DNA of 64,000 bases from Streptomyces litmocidini (lineage in GTDB: Bacteria > Actinomycetota > Actinomycetes > Streptomycetales > Streptomycetaceae), in assembly GCF_014649755.1 (NCBI RefSeq), contig NZ_BMTQ01000015.1, positions 1-64,000 on the forward strand. The letters run 5' to 3'. A program made the position numbers and the translations under genes. Shown here one piece after another: positions 24,275 to 33,422 of this stretch; within the stretch, counting starts at the first letter, position 1, and every line of letters begins with the position of its first letter. The notes beneath the pieces were generated by a model. It was not told the DNA's origin. It saw only the letters and a program-made list of their open reading frames with translations, and did not search any database.

Positions 24275-25621
24275 TCAGAACATCAGGTCGTAGGCGTTCC
24301 AGCCGCCGCCGACGAGGGTGCGGGTGGGGCCGGGAACCGCGGTGCTCCAGTGCGAGCCGGACGTGAGCAGGGGCACGCCTTGGTAGAGCCAGAGCTTCCC
24401 GGCGGCGTCGCGGGCGACCAGGTCAGGGTTCTCGTCACGTCCGAGTTCGGCCGTACCGGCGATGGCGGTGTAGACGTTCCAGCCGCCGCCGACGCGCAGC
24501 CTCGGCTCGAAGGGCGCACAAGGAGAGCAGCCCTGGGATGCGTACTTCCACAGCACGCCGTCCTCGTCACGGCTCAGAATCCCGCCGTAACCGCCCGACT
24601 TGGTGAAAGCGTTGTACGCGTTCCAGCCGCCGCCGACCCGCTGGCGCGGCGCGAACGGCCAGCTGTAACCGTAGTAGCCGAAGTCGTTCCGCACGTATTC
24701 CCACAGCACGCCGTCCCTGTCCCGGGCGACCAGACCGCCCTCGCCGTCACCGACGATGGCGGTGTAGACGTTCCAGCCGCCGCCGACCCGCTGGCGCGGC
24801 GCGAACGGGGCGGCGGGGTTCCCCGTCTCCTCGTAGTACCAGAGGACACCCGCCTTGTCACGGGCCACCAGGTCGCCCTCTCCGGCCGCCGTGGGGCTCC
24901 TCAGCGGGGTCACGGCGGTGTACGCGTTCCAGCCGCCGCCGACACGCTTGCGCGCGGCGAACGGACGGGTGACGTCGCCCGTGCCCTCGTACCGCCACAG
25001 CACGCCGTACGCGTCCCGGGCGTGCAGCGCGCCGCGCCGGCTCGGAGGAAGCGTCCCGGGAACGAAGTCGAGGCCGACCGTCCCCTCGGCCACCACCGCG
25101 CCCGTGCCGTCCTTCAGCTCGACCCGGGCGTCCGGGTGACCCATGACCAGCGCGGTCCGGTCCGCGTCCAGGGTGACGTCGTAGGCGAGGGTGCCCGCGG
25201 CCGTCACCGTCGGAAGGGCGAGGGACGGCGGCGGCTCCTCCTCTCCGGCCCGCACGTAAGGCATGTCCCACAGACACTTCCCGTACGCCACGCCGTTGAC
25301 GGAGCAGGTGGAACGGATCACGTCCTTGCTCACCGGCGAGCCGCCCGCACTCGCGACCAGCGTGTCGGGCAGGCGCAGGACCCCGGTCACCGGCCCCCGG
25401 ACGCCCGCCGGCAGCGTGGCAGTGAACCGGAGCGTCACCGCCCCTTCCTCACCCGCCGTCACCTTCAGTCGGCCGCCCTCCTGGACGACCGTCCCGACCT
25501 CGGCGCCCGTCCCGGCGACCGTCGGCACGGGCGCGGCGACGGCCGCCGCGCTCCCGAACGTCACCGGCGCCAGGGCCGCGACCAACGCCGCCGCGACCAC
25601 GGCCGTACCCACTCGTGCCAC
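24275..25621 (-). CDS. Secreted tachylectin-like beta-propeller protein (448 aa)
   Basis: The N-terminus is a Sec signal peptide, VGTAVVAAALVAALAPVTFG, cleaved near AVAAP. Residues about 40-200 form a beta-rich domain with a conserved Cys pair. Residues about 205-448 hold five repeats of the form LVARDxxGVLWxY...PFAPRxRVGGGWNxYTA, the tachylectin-2/FG-GAP-like propeller often seen in Streptomyces secreted proteins. GTG 25621 is chosen because GAGGAGG lies 4 bases upstream. It probably binds sugars outside the cell. The gene is flanked by two tRNA-Thr scars. Confidence 0.85.
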   Translation of the reverse strand: MARVGTAVVAAALVAALAPVTFGSAAAVAAPVPTVAGTGAEVGTVVQEGGRLKVTAGEEGAVTLRFTATLPAGVRGPVTGVLRLPDTLVASAGGSPVSKDVIRSTCSVNGVAYGKCLWDMPYVRAGEEEPPPSLALPTVTAAGTLAYDVTLDADRTALVMGHPDARVELKDGTGAVVAEGTVGLDFVPGTLPPSRRGALHARDAYGVLWRYEGTGDVTRPFAARKRVGGGWNAYTAVTPLRSPTAAGEGDLVARDKAGVLWYYEETGNPAAPFAPRQRVGGGWNVYTAIVGDGEGGLVARDRDGVLWEYVRNDFGYYGYSWPFAPRQRVGGGWNAYNAFTKSGGYGGILSRDEDGVLWKYASQGCSPCAPFEPRLRVGGGWNVYTAIAGTAELGRDENPDLVARDAAGKLWLYQGVPLLTSGSHWSTAVPGPTRTLVGGGWNAYDLMF

Positions 25622-25879
25622 GAAATCCTCCTCGGCCCCCGGATGGGGAGGCACCTGGTGCTGACGGAAGCGTGGCCCCGCTTCCCCTGCGCCCGTTCGA
25701 CCCCGTGACGCCGCAAAAGGTTGCAGGAGCCCTCCCACAGGATTTCGAAGCGCGCATCGCCTTCGACACGAAGACGGACTCCGACGTCCGGCCGGCCGCC
25801 TGCTCCAGGGTCCCGGGACGGCCTCCTCCGACGGAGCGACTTTCGCGACGACGGGCCCCGCCGGCACCTCCGATGACGT

Positions 25880-25899
25880 ATGCCAGGACTTCCTGGCAT
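25880..25899. promoter_or_regulatory. 20-bp palindrome upstream of the tachylectin-like gene
   Basis: ATGCCAGGA-CT-TCCTGGCAT is a perfect inverted repeat about 260 bases upstream of the GTG at 25621. Its size fits a dimeric repressor operator. An imperfect hairpin (25923-25970) follows. The interval 25622-25973 holds no other gene. Confidence 0.4.
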
Positions 25900-25973
25900 G
25901 TGGGCGGCGCGGCCGTGATCACGCGAAAGGGCCGACACCGGGGAATCACGCCCCTGTGCCGACCTTTCGCCCG

Positions 25974-26015
25974 GAGCCCCTGTGGGGTTCGAACCGACGA
26001 CTCCCGCTTTACGAG
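25974..26015 (-). other. tRNA-Thr 3'-half (integration scar), copy B
   Basis: The minus strand reads CTCGTAAAGCGGGAGTCGTC followed by GGTTCGAACCCCACAGGGGC. This is close to the 3' half of actinomycete tRNA-Thr(TGT), but with an imperfect T-stem and no 5' half. It lies 1.7 kb from copy A in the same orientation. The remembered tRNA consensus is the only basis. Confidence 0.65.
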
Positions 26016-26036
26016 TTCGATCGGAGCAACCGCGCG

Positions 26037-26183
26037 TAGTCAACAGCGGGGTCAGCCGGCCGGTGAGTCGCTGACCTTGCCCACCGGGCTGATCTCCCGC
26101 TTCCCGCCGTCGGTGACGGGGAGCGTGCCCGCCGGCCACTTCAGGGTGACGTGCTTGGTCTCGTTCGGGGGCGTCACCACGAT
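26037..26183 (-). pseudogene. Duplicated 3' end of the lipoprotein gene at 34689
   Basis: The minus strand encodes IVVTPPNETKHVTLKWPAGT and ends ISPVGKVSDSPAG. This is nearly base-for-base identical to 35252-35400 apart from a 9-base deletion and a few changes. Only the last 45 or so codons and the first bases past the stop are present. The copies are inverted relative to each other and about 9 kb apart. Confidence 0.9.
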
Positions 26184-26366
26184 TCCGCCCAGGTGGCCCT
26201 CCGCGTCACCGGCACGTGGAAGACCGAGGATCCCGCCGACAAGAGGTTTCGGACCTGGCTGGGCCTCTACGCGGTCGCCGACAGTCCGGCAACGATCAAG
26301 CTGATCGAGCAGCCCCTGGACGGCCGCGAGCGCCTCATCAAGCGGTGGTCCGAGCGGGCGGCATGA
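26180..26366 (+). pseudogene. 3' scrap of an unrecognised gene
   Basis: The plus-strand frame reads QVALRVTGTWKTEDPADKRF, then RTWLGLYAVADSPATIKLIE and DGRERLIKRWSERAA, with a stop at 26364. It has good codon use but no start. It joins directly to the inverted lipoprotein fragment, marking a recombination junction near 26180. Family unknown. Confidence 0.4.
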
Positions 26367-26404
26367 CCCCATCGGGCGAGGTGACCGGCCGGAGCCGGCC
26401 GCGT

Positions 26405-26686
26405 TGATTCGCCGTCAGGTCCCCAGGTACCGGAGTTGCCCTGGTACTGCCACGCTCCGGCGGGGACCTGTTCCCAGCCGCGGCGGTTGGCGTAGGCGAG
26501 GAACAGGCGCCAGACGCCGGCCATCGCGGGGGCGATGTGGCGGGTGGCGTCCTGGTGGGGAACGCGGCTCATAGTGCCGTCGGCCAGGCGGAAGTGGCCG
26601 TCCGCGGCGGTGGGCCCCAGCACGATCCGGGCGCGGCGCTCGGCCGGATACTGAGCCCCTTCCAACCTGACGGCAGTGGGCCGCAT
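26405..26686 (-). pseudogene. Fragment of an unrecognised (element-type) gene
   Basis: The frame reads FRLADGTMSRVPHQDATRHI, then APAMAGVWRLFLAYANRRGW and EQVPAGAWQYQGNSGTW. The upstream part overlaps the third copy of the dispersed 17-bp motif (26652-26668), and the downstream end runs into unrelated sequence, so both ends look cut. Function unknown. Confidence 0.35.
26652..26668 (+). repeat. 17-bp dispersed motif, copy 3 (variant)
   Basis: TGAGCCCCTTCCAACCT, two changes from copies 1 and 2. Same orientation as copy 1. Confidence 0.5.
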
Positions 26687-26715
26687 CGCCCGGCGATGAT
26701 CCAGGGACGCGGCGC

Positions 26716-26756
26716 GACGGCCCCGTTCCGGCGGAGTCCGCCGGAACGGGGCCGTC
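26716..26756. terminator. Perfect 19-bp stem, AGT loop
   Basis: A 19-base arm, the loop AGT, and the exact complement. It lies 41 bases past the stop of the subtilisin gene (minus strand) and is the strongest terminator in this region. Confidence 0.85.
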
Positions 26757-26796
26757 CCCTGGGACGGGAGCCCGCGTCACGCGGGAGGCCGCCGGG

Positions 26797-28404
26797 TCAG
26801 AACTGGAGCGACCAGGCGTTGATGTAGCCGGTGTCGTTGGTCCAGTTGTCGGTGGCGCGGAGCTTCCAGGTGCCGTTGGCGGACTCGCCGGAGGCGTTGA
26901 CGGTGAAGGTGCCCTGGATGTCGTCGGCGCTGTCGTTGGAGTTGTAGTCCTTGAGGAGGAAGGCAGTGCCGTCGGGGGCGAGCAGTTCCAGCTTCACGTC
27001 GCCGCGGTAGGTGTGGCGGACGTCGACGGTGACGGCGAGGTTCGAGGGGGCGTTGCCGGTGATTCCGGTGACCGCGAGGGGGGAGTCGACGGTGGCGTTG
27101 TCACGGATCTGGTAGTCGTCGGTGTTCTCGAACTTCTTGCCGGTGGGCGGCGGGGTGGTGCCGCCGGCGCCGGTGTAAAGGAGCTTGTTGGGCGAGCCGG
27201 TGCGGGCGTCGGTGACCTTGTCGGGCGTGGCGTCCGCGACCAGCCTGTCGCGGACCTGGGCCGGGGTCCAGGTCGGGTTCGCGGCGAGCAGCAGGGCGGC
27301 CGCGCCCGCGACGTGGGGGGAGGCCATGGAGGTGCCGCTCATCGTCTGGGAGGCGGTGTCACCAGAGTTGGACGTGGAGACGATGCTGTCCCCGGGGGCG
27401 AAGATGTCCAGGCAGGTGCCGTAGTTGGAGCCCTGCCCGTTGGACCAGCCGGAGGCCCGGGCGTCGCGGCTGTTGGTGGCGCCGACCGTGATCGCCGACG
27501 GCGTGGAGGACGGGGAGTAGGAGCACGAGTCGGCGTTGTTGTTGCCGGCCGCGACGACCCAGGTGACACCGGAGGCTATGGAGGCCGCGACGGCGTCGTT
27601 CACCGACTGGGTCTTTCCGCCGCCGATGCTCATGTTGGCCACGGCGGGCTTGACCGCGTTCTTGGTGACCCAGTCGATGCCCGCGAGGACCGGGGCCCAG
27701 GTGTCGCCCGAGGTGCCCTGACAGTTCAGCACGCGGACGCCGATGAGCTTGACGCCCTTGGCGACGCCGTAGGAGCTGCCTCCGACGGTGCCCGCGACGT
27801 GGGTGCCGTGCCCCTGGCAGTCGGAGGCGTTCGAGTCGTTGTCGACGAAGTCGTAGCCGCTGACCGCGCGGTTGCCGAAGTCGCGGTGGGTCATCCGGAT
27901 GCCGGTGTCCACGATGTACGCGTTCACGTTGGAGGCGGTGGTCGCGTAGGTGTAGCTCGAGTCCACGGGAAGGCTGCGCTGGTCCACGCGGTCCAGGCCC
28001 CAGGAGGGCGGCGAGGGCTGGGTGTCGACCGCGTACGCCACGCCATCGGCCTCCACGCGGGCCACGGTGGGCTCGGCGGCCAGCTCCTGGGCCTCGCTCT
28101 CCGTCATGCGGACGGCGAAGCCGCGCAGGGCGGTGGTGTAGGTGTAGCGCAGGCTGCCCGCGTGGCGCTTGGCCAGGGCCCGGGCGGAGGCGGGCACGTC
28201 GGCCGAGGGGACCGAGCCCTTGAAGGTGACGATGTAGGAGCCGTCGACCGCTCCCGGCCGGTCCGCGCCGACGATGCGGTTCTCCCCGCCGCTCGGCGGT
28301 GTCGGCGCGGCCGTGGCCGCGGCGGTCGCGGAGGCCACGGCGAGCAAGGCGGCACTGGTACTGATGACGAGCAGGCGCCGGAGGGCGCGAGCGTCGAACT
28401 CCAT
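26797..28404 (-). CDS. Secreted subtilisin-like serine protease with P-domain (535 aa)
   Basis: Signal peptide (about residues 1-33, LLVISTSAALLAVASATAAA), then an I9-type propeptide (YIVTFKGSVP...) to about 125. The S8 catalytic domain has Asp166 in AYIVDTGIR, His199 in GHGTHVAG, oxyanion Asn288 in AAGNNN and Ser359 in GTSMASPHVAG. Residues about 445-535 are a proprotein-convertase P-domain (DVRHTYRGDVKLELLAPDG). It is an extracellular protease of the proteinase K/aqualysin type. ATG 28404 follows AAGGAAG. A strong terminator lies downstream. Confidence 0.95.
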   Translation of the reverse strand: MEFDARALRRLLVISTSAALLAVASATAAATAAPTPPSGGENRIVGADRPGAVDGSYIVTFKGSVPSADVPASARALAKRHAGSLRYTYTTALRGFAVRMTESEAQELAAEPTVARVEADGVAYAVDTQPSPPSWGLDRVDQRSLPVDSSYTYATTASNVNAYIVDTGIRMTHRDFGNRAVSGYDFVDNDSNASDCQGHGTHVAGTVGGSSYGVAKGVKLIGVRVLNCQGTSGDTWAPVLAGIDWVTKNAVKPAVANMSIGGGKTQSVNDAVAASIASGVTWVVAAGNNNADSCSYSPSSTPSAITVGATNSRDARASGWSNGQGSNYGTCLDIFAPGDSIVSTSNSGDTASQTMSGTSMASPHVAGAAALLLAANPTWTPAQVRDRLVADATPDKVTDARTGSPNKLLYTGAGGTTPPPTGKKFENTDDYQIRDNATVDSPLAVTGITGNAPSNLAVTVDVRHTYRGDVKLELLAPDGTAFLLKDYNSNDSADDIQGTFTVNASGESANGTWKLRATDNWTNDTGYINAWSLQF

Positions 28405-29041
28405 GACTGCTTCCTTCGTGGGAGGTGTCCGGACCGGGGTCGATGTCCGGAGGGCGGCATCCGCCCCGCCGGTGGGTCCGGGCACGCTCCGTCAGGGGTG
28501 GGAGGGCGCGCCCGGAGGATGGCCGCAGGCCGGCCGAGACGGTGGTCCGGGTAAGGACCGTGACGATCCGTCGGCCGAAGGCGGTCGTACGGGCGCCGCT
28601 GGTGGCGGCGCCGGGACGGCGGGACGGGGTGACGTGGCGTACGGAGCGGGCTCCGCGACGCACGGATCCGGTCACGCCGTACGGCTGCGTGGGGTACTGC
28701 CTCCTCGTGCCTCCAGCGGTTGGGGACCGTGGTGGACGGGGACGGCGCGACCGGACCGCCCAGAGCTTCGGTCACCCGGGAGGCGGCCAGCAATGCGTAG
28801 CGCTACCCAAAGAGTGGGGACGGGACGTCGCCGCCCGGCGCCCGGCGGAGACCATGCCGGGCCGACGGAATTCCGTGGGTAGTCGCCCCCTATTGCGGCG
28901 GCGGCCCCGCTGCCGGTAGACCACCTGCGGGTGGACCCACCTGCCCGGCGGACACCGCGGCCACGCCCGCGGCGCGACGCGTGGAGTCCGGTCCCCGAGG
29001 GACTCCCACGGCGTTCGACGGAGCCGCCGGGTGGGTGGCCG
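28405..29041. other. Intergenic region between divergent protease and LuxR genes
   Basis: About 640 bases without a supportable gene. It must hold the divergent promoters of the protease and LuxR genes. A 12-bp perfect palindrome ACGGAATTCCGT lies at 28865-28876, about 165 bases before the LuxR start, and is the only conspicuous candidate operator. Confidence 0.45.
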
Positions 29042-31957
29042 GTGAAAGGCGGAGCCGTGGAGAGACGTCCCTTCGATGCGCCACACGACGAAGTGCCCTC
29101 CGACGGGGCCGGGTTCGTCGGCCGGCACGGGGAGGCACGGCGGCTCCGGGCGGCCCTGCGCGCGGGGCGCGGTGTCGTCGTCGTGCGCGGGGAGGCCGGG
29201 GCCGGGGCGGCACGGCTCGTGGACGAGGTGCTCGGCGGGCCGGAGTTCGCGGAGTGGACGCAGCTGCGCGGGACATGCCCGGACGACGCGGAACCGCCGC
29301 CCCTCGAGGCCGTCGCCTCGGCCTTGGCCCGACTCCCGTACCGTCCCGGCCTGGCCGACCTGCTGCCGCCGGTCACCGGAGTCGTGGGACTCGTCGTGCC
29401 CGAACTGGCCGACCGCCTGCCGGATCCGCCCGCGTCGGCCTCAGACCCGGAGGTACGTCGAGGGCTGCTGCCCCGCGCGGTGGCGACCCTGCTCGCCTCG
29501 CTCGGCGACACCGTGCTGGTCCTGGAGGAGGTCCACCTCGCCGACCCCGCGACCCTCCGGCTGCTCGACCGGCTGACGGACGACCTGCCCGCCGGGCTGC
29601 GGCTGGTCGTGACCGAGGACGCCGCCCCCGGGTTGCCGGTCCTCGGCGTCCGTACCCCGGCAGCGGGGCGATGCGAGGAGATCCGCGTACGGCCCTGGAC
29701 ACCGGAGGAGACGGAGCAGTGCGTCCGCCGGTGGGCGGCGGGATACCCGCGGGTGCGGCCGGAGGAGCTGCCGGAGCTCGCGGCACTCGTGCACGAACTG
29801 TCCGGTGGACTGCCCGGAGCCGCCGGAGCCCTCCTCGACGACGTCGGGGAACTGCTCTCGGCCGGCGCGGAGGACGGCACGGCTGAGCCCGCAGTGCTCG
29901 CCGCCGTACGGGAGGCGGAGGTGCCGGGGCGGGTGGCCCGGGAGTTCGCCCGGCGGTGCGCGCCGCTGGGAGAGGAGGCCCGGCGGATCGTCGAGGCGGC
30001 CGCGGTCCTCGGCCGGCCGGCCCCCGTCGGCGTCCTCGCCGAGGTGGCGGAGTGCCCGCCCGGGGCGGCCGAAGCGGCGGTCGACGCGTGCGTACGACGG
30101 TCCGTGCTGCGCGCCGAGGGGGCATCGCTGTCCTTCCGGCACCCGCTGGACCGACGGGCCGCGCTGGCTCGGGTCCCGGGGCCCCGGGCGGCGCGGCTCG
30201 GTCTGCGCGCGGCCCGCGTCCTCCACCGCGCGGGTGACGGACCGGTGCCGCTCGTCGACCTCGCCCGGCTGTACACGGCCGCCGGACACGTCCGCGAGGG
30301 CCTGCGCTGCCTGGTGGTGGCCGCCGACCGGGCGGCGGCCGCCGGCGACTACGCCACCGCCACCCGCCTGTACACCCGGGCCGTCGTCGAGGACCCCCGG
30401 GCCGAGGGCCGGGTGCGCACCGCCGCGAAACTGGCCCGCACCGCCCAACTGGCGCGGGCCGGCGAGCAGGTGGTCGCCGCCGTGCGCACCGTCCTCGACG
30501 AGGACGACCCGCCACCCCGGCTGCGCGGCGAGATCCGCCTGCACCTCGGCGTGGTCCTGCGCAACCAGACCGGCGGAGCGCTGGACAGCCTCGAAGAGGT
30601 CGCCCGCGCCATCCCCGACCTGGAGGCGTCCGATCCGCAGACCGCCGCACGGGCCATGGCGGTCGCCGCCATCCCCTCCATCCAGGGCTGGCCCATCGAC
30701 CGGCACCGGCACTGGCTGGACCGAGGCGAGACGCTCACGGAGCTGGTCACCGACCCGGTCGCCCGGGCCGCCATCGCCGCCAACCGGGCCACCGCCCTGA
30801 TGCTCGTCGGCGACCCGCGCGCCTGGCACGCGGCGGAGGCGCTGCGCGGGCCGGCCGGATCCGCCATGGAGGCCGCGCACCACGCCCGGGGCTGGACCAA
30901 CCTGGCGCACGCGGCCAGCGCGCTCGGGCACGGCACGCAGGCGCGGGACTTCCTCGACCAGGCCGTCGCCGGTCTCGCCGACAGCAGCAGCCCGTACCTG
31001 GAAGGACTCGTCGGCACCGCCCGACTGGTCCTCGCCTGGCACAGCGGCCGCTGGGACGGTCTGCACGCCGCCGCCGACCGCACCACCCGGCTCTACCAGG
31101 AGATACCCGACCTGACCGCCGAGGCGATGCTGGTGCGCGGACTGACCTCGCTCCACGTACTCGGCGACGTCCCCCGGGCCCGCCACGACCTCGCCGAGGC
31201 CGCCCGCACCGCCTGCTACGACACCGGCTTCATCCTCACGTCCTCGGCCGCCGCCACCGCCCGCGTCCACCTGGAGGCGGGCCGCCCCGGGCAGGCGTGC
31301 GAGGCCGTGGAGGACGTGCTGCGCCGGATGGAACGGACCCGGGGCTGGATGTGGGGGAGCGAAGTCCTGCCCGTCGCGGTGGAGGCCCTCCACGGCAGCG
31401 GCCGCACGGCGCGGGCCCGGCGGCTCGTCGCCGACTTCGCCGCGGGCTCCGCGGACACCGACGCGCCTGCCGCCCGCGCGGCGCTCACCGTGTGCCGCGC
31501 GCTGCTCGCGGAGGCCGCGGGCCGCCCCGACGACGCCGTCACCCTGCTGACGGACGCCGAGGAGCGGTGGCACCTGCTGGACCGCCCGCTCGACGCCGCC
31601 CGCGCCGCGGAGGCCCGCGGGCGGTGTCTGCTCGACCTGCACGGAGAGGCCGCGGCCCAGGGGGTCCAGGACGTCGTCGAGGTCTACCGGCACCTGGGCG
31701 CCCGCTGGGACATCGCCCGCTGCCAACGGCTGCTGCGCCGCCACGCCATCGTCACCACCCACCGCCGGGGCCGCCTCGGCTACGGCGACCGGCTGTCCCC
31801 GCGCGAGGAGGAGGTGGCCCGACTCGTCGTCCAGGGCCGCGCCAACCGGGACATCGCCGAGAGCCTCGTGCTGTCCACCCGCACCGTGGAGCACCACGTG
31901 GCCCGCATCATGCGGAAGCAGCACGCCGCGTCGAGGGGCGACATCGCCCTGCCGTGA
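29042..31957 (+). CDS. Large LuxR-family (LAL-type) regulator (about 971 aa)
   Basis: The N-terminal AAA/STAND-like domain begins GFVGRHGEARRLRAAL with a degenerate P-loop GEAGAGAARL and a Walker B-like TVLVLEEVHLADP. The middle (about 430-880) is TPR-like helical repeats. The C-terminus is a LuxR HTH: LSPREEEVARLVVQGRANRD followed by IAESLVLSTRTVEHHVARIM. It is probably an ATP-responsive transcription activator. GTG 29042 and GTG 29057 (with GGAG) are both possible starts. It is divergent from the subtilisin gene, which it could regulate. Confidence 0.85.
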   Translation: MKGGAVERRPFDAPHDEVPSDGAGFVGRHGEARRLRAALRAGRGVVVVRGEAGAGAARLVDEVLGGPEFAEWTQLRGTCPDDAEPPPLEAVASALARLPYRPGLADLLPPVTGVVGLVVPELADRLPDPPASASDPEVRRGLLPRAVATLLASLGDTVLVLEEVHLADPATLRLLDRLTDDLPAGLRLVVTEDAAPGLPVLGVRTPAAGRCEEIRVRPWTPEETEQCVRRWAAGYPRVRPEELPELAALVHELSGGLPGAAGALLDDVGELLSAGAEDGTAEPAVLAAVREAEVPGRVAREFARRCAPLGEEARRIVEAAAVLGRPAPVGVLAEVAECPPGAAEAAVDACVRRSVLRAEGASLSFRHPLDRRAALARVPGPRAARLGLRAARVLHRAGDGPVPLVDLARLYTAAGHVREGLRCLVVAADRAAAAGDYATATRLYTRAVVEDPRAEGRVRTAAKLARTAQLARAGEQVVAAVRTVLDEDDPPPRLRGEIRLHLGVVLRNQTGGALDSLEEVARAIPDLEASDPQTAARAMAVAAIPSIQGWPIDRHRHWLDRGETLTELVTDPVARAAIAANRATALMLVGDPRAWHAAEALRGPAGSAMEAAHHARGWTNLAHAASALGHGTQARDFLDQAVAGLADSSSPYLEGLVGTARLVLAWHSGRWDGLHAAADRTTRLYQEIPDLTAEAMLVRGLTSLHVLGDVPRARHDLAEAARTACYDTGFILTSSAAATARVHLEAGRPGQACEAVEDVLRRMERTRGWMWGSEVLPVAVEALHGSGRTARARRLVADFAAGSADTDAPAARAALTVCRALLAEAAGRPDDAVTLLTDAEERWHLLDRPLDAARAAEARGRCLLDLHGEAAAQGVQDVVEVYRHLGARWDIARCQRLLRRHAIVTTHRRGRLGYGDRLSPREEEVARLVVQGRANRDIAESLVLSTRTVEHHVARIMRKQHAASRGDIALP

Positions 31958-32169
31958 GGGAGGAGGCCGCCTCGGACCGGGGCACCCTCGCGACCGTGCC
32001 GTCCCCTGTCCGGATGCCCGGCCGTTGATCGCGATTCGGCGGAGTCCATGACGGGAGCGACCGGACGGGATGATACTGGCAAGGGCAGCGTGCCCGACCC
32101 GCGACGGCCTCCACGGCCGGGAGGCGGGCGGGGCGCGTCTTCGTCGATGCCTCCCGAGGGGAGCCGTTC

Positions 32170-32775
32170 ATGACCACAGCGAGAGACCTGTTCATCATCG
32201 CGATGGACTCCGGGCAGGAGCACGCCGTCGGACAGGGCGACCTGTCGCTCGCGCTCGCGGGCGCCGAGCTGATCGACCTCCTCGGCGCCGGAGCCCTCAC
32301 CCTGGAGGCCGACGTCCTCGTGCCGGGTGTGGCGCCCGCCTCCGACGACCGGATCCTCGGCGAGGCGGGGGCGCGGATCATCCGACAGACGCCGTACGAG
32401 AGCGTCGAGGACTGGCTGTGGCGTCGGGGCACGGACCTCGCGGCCACGTACCAGACCGCGCTGGAGGTGGACGGTGAGCTGACCCCGAAGGCCGCGGGCC
32501 GCCTGTCGTTCGGCGCGCGACGCGTGGAGGCGGTCGACACACCGGCCCGTCACAGGGCCGTCGAGCGCTGGGAGCGGCGGGACCCCGTCCTGACGGCCCT
32601 CGCCTCGGCCGTGGGCATCGGCGCCGAACCGTCCGACGAGGAGCCGGGCCTCGACGACGACGCGGCCACGGCCGTGGTCGCCGCCGTGCACGACGCGGTC
32701 ATGGAACTGGAGGCCGTGCGCCAGCGGCGCACCATCGAGAACGCGGCCTTCGCGAACCTCTGGCGCGGGCCGTGA
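32170..32775 (+). CDS. GOLPH3/VPS74 (GPP34) family protein (201 aa)
   Basis: The start TARDLFIIAMDSGQEH, then LSLALAGAELIDLLGAGALT and AARIIRQTPYESVEDWLWRR-like sequence, match the bacterial GPP34 family. It is frequent in Streptomyces, where members bind membrane lipids peripherally. ATG 32170 has GAGGGGAG upstream. There is no signal or membrane helix. Physiological role not established. Confidence 0.8.
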   Translation: MTTARDLFIIAMDSGQEHAVGQGDLSLALAGAELIDLLGAGALTLEADVLVPGVAPASDDRILGEAGARIIRQTPYESVEDWLWRRGTDLAATYQTALEVDGELTPKAAGRLSFGARRVEAVDTPARHRAVERWERRDPVLTALASAVGIGAEPSDEEPGLDDDAATAVVAAVHDAVMELEAVRQRRTIENAAFANLWRGP

Positions 32776-32879
32776 CGCGGGGGGCCATGGCCGAAGCGCA
32801 CGAGGCGGCGGACGCGACGGCCGCCGTACGGGCGGTTGGCTTCGTCGATGAGAACGGGCTCTGGTCCGCTTTCTGTGGA

Positions 32880-33381
32880 GGCTCACGGAAGAGGTAGAGA
32901 CGGCGGTCGATGAGAGTGCGGCCGCGGCCGGTGGCGTAGGCGAGGAAGACGCCGACCTGGCAGTTCTCCGTCCGGCCCGCGGTCCCGGAGCACTGCCGCT
33001 GGACCCCGGCCGAACGCATCCCCTTCTTCAGGAAGACGGTGTCGTCGACGATCAGCACCGCCTTCGGGTCGCCGAGATGCTCCACGACGTACTGGCGCAC
33101 TCGTCCAGGACCTCGCCCGCGTCCCAGTCGATCCGGTTCGGCAGCCGGTGGATCCGGTCCGGGCCCGCATGACCCGCCTCCTCCCCCAGCGTCCAGCCGT
33201 TCTTCCACTCGAGTGGAGCGATCAGTCCCCGCATGTACGCGAGCACTGATTCACGCGGCTCCGACCTGGCGAAACGGTGCACGAACCGCTCGTGCAGAGC
33301 CCTCAGTCCACCCGCCCGCAACCGGACATCGGACAGCTCTCCCCCATGACCAGACCAACGACCCGCCTGCCCAACCGTCAT
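32880..33381 (-). pseudogene. IS701-family transposase, truncated and frameshifted
   Basis: From ATG 33381 the frame gives FVHRFARSEPRESVLAYMRG, then LEWKNGWTLGEEAGHAGPDR. After a frame change near 33110 it continues VVEHLGDPKAVLIVDDTVFL (first catalytic Asp), then GTAGRTENCQVGVFLAYATG. Homology stops at RRLYL (about 32895), so the C-terminal half with the remaining catalytic residues is gone. The remnant abuts the IS5-like element at 33403. Confidence 0.85.
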
Positions 33382-33422
33382 GTCGAAGACCGTTGCAGTA
33401 CTGGAGCCTGTCTGGCAAATGA

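Noticed and set aside
24460..24960. Regularly spaced repeats that could suggest a CRISPR array
   Set aside because: The repeats are in frame and encode the GVLW...RVGGGWN propeller units; unit length is protein-repeat sized and there are no unique spacers.
24212..26015. Functional tRNA-Thr genes
   Set aside because: Only the 3' half is present, with mispaired T-stems and no D-arm or 5' acceptor strand.
27013..28554. 513-codon plus-strand frame opposite the subtilisin gene
   Set aside because: Val/Gly/Arg-rich shadow with no domain; the opposite strand encodes an intact S8 triad.
29441..31924. 827-codon minus-strand open frame opposite the LuxR regulator
   Set aside because: Low-complexity shadow; the plus strand carries a complete LuxR HTH.
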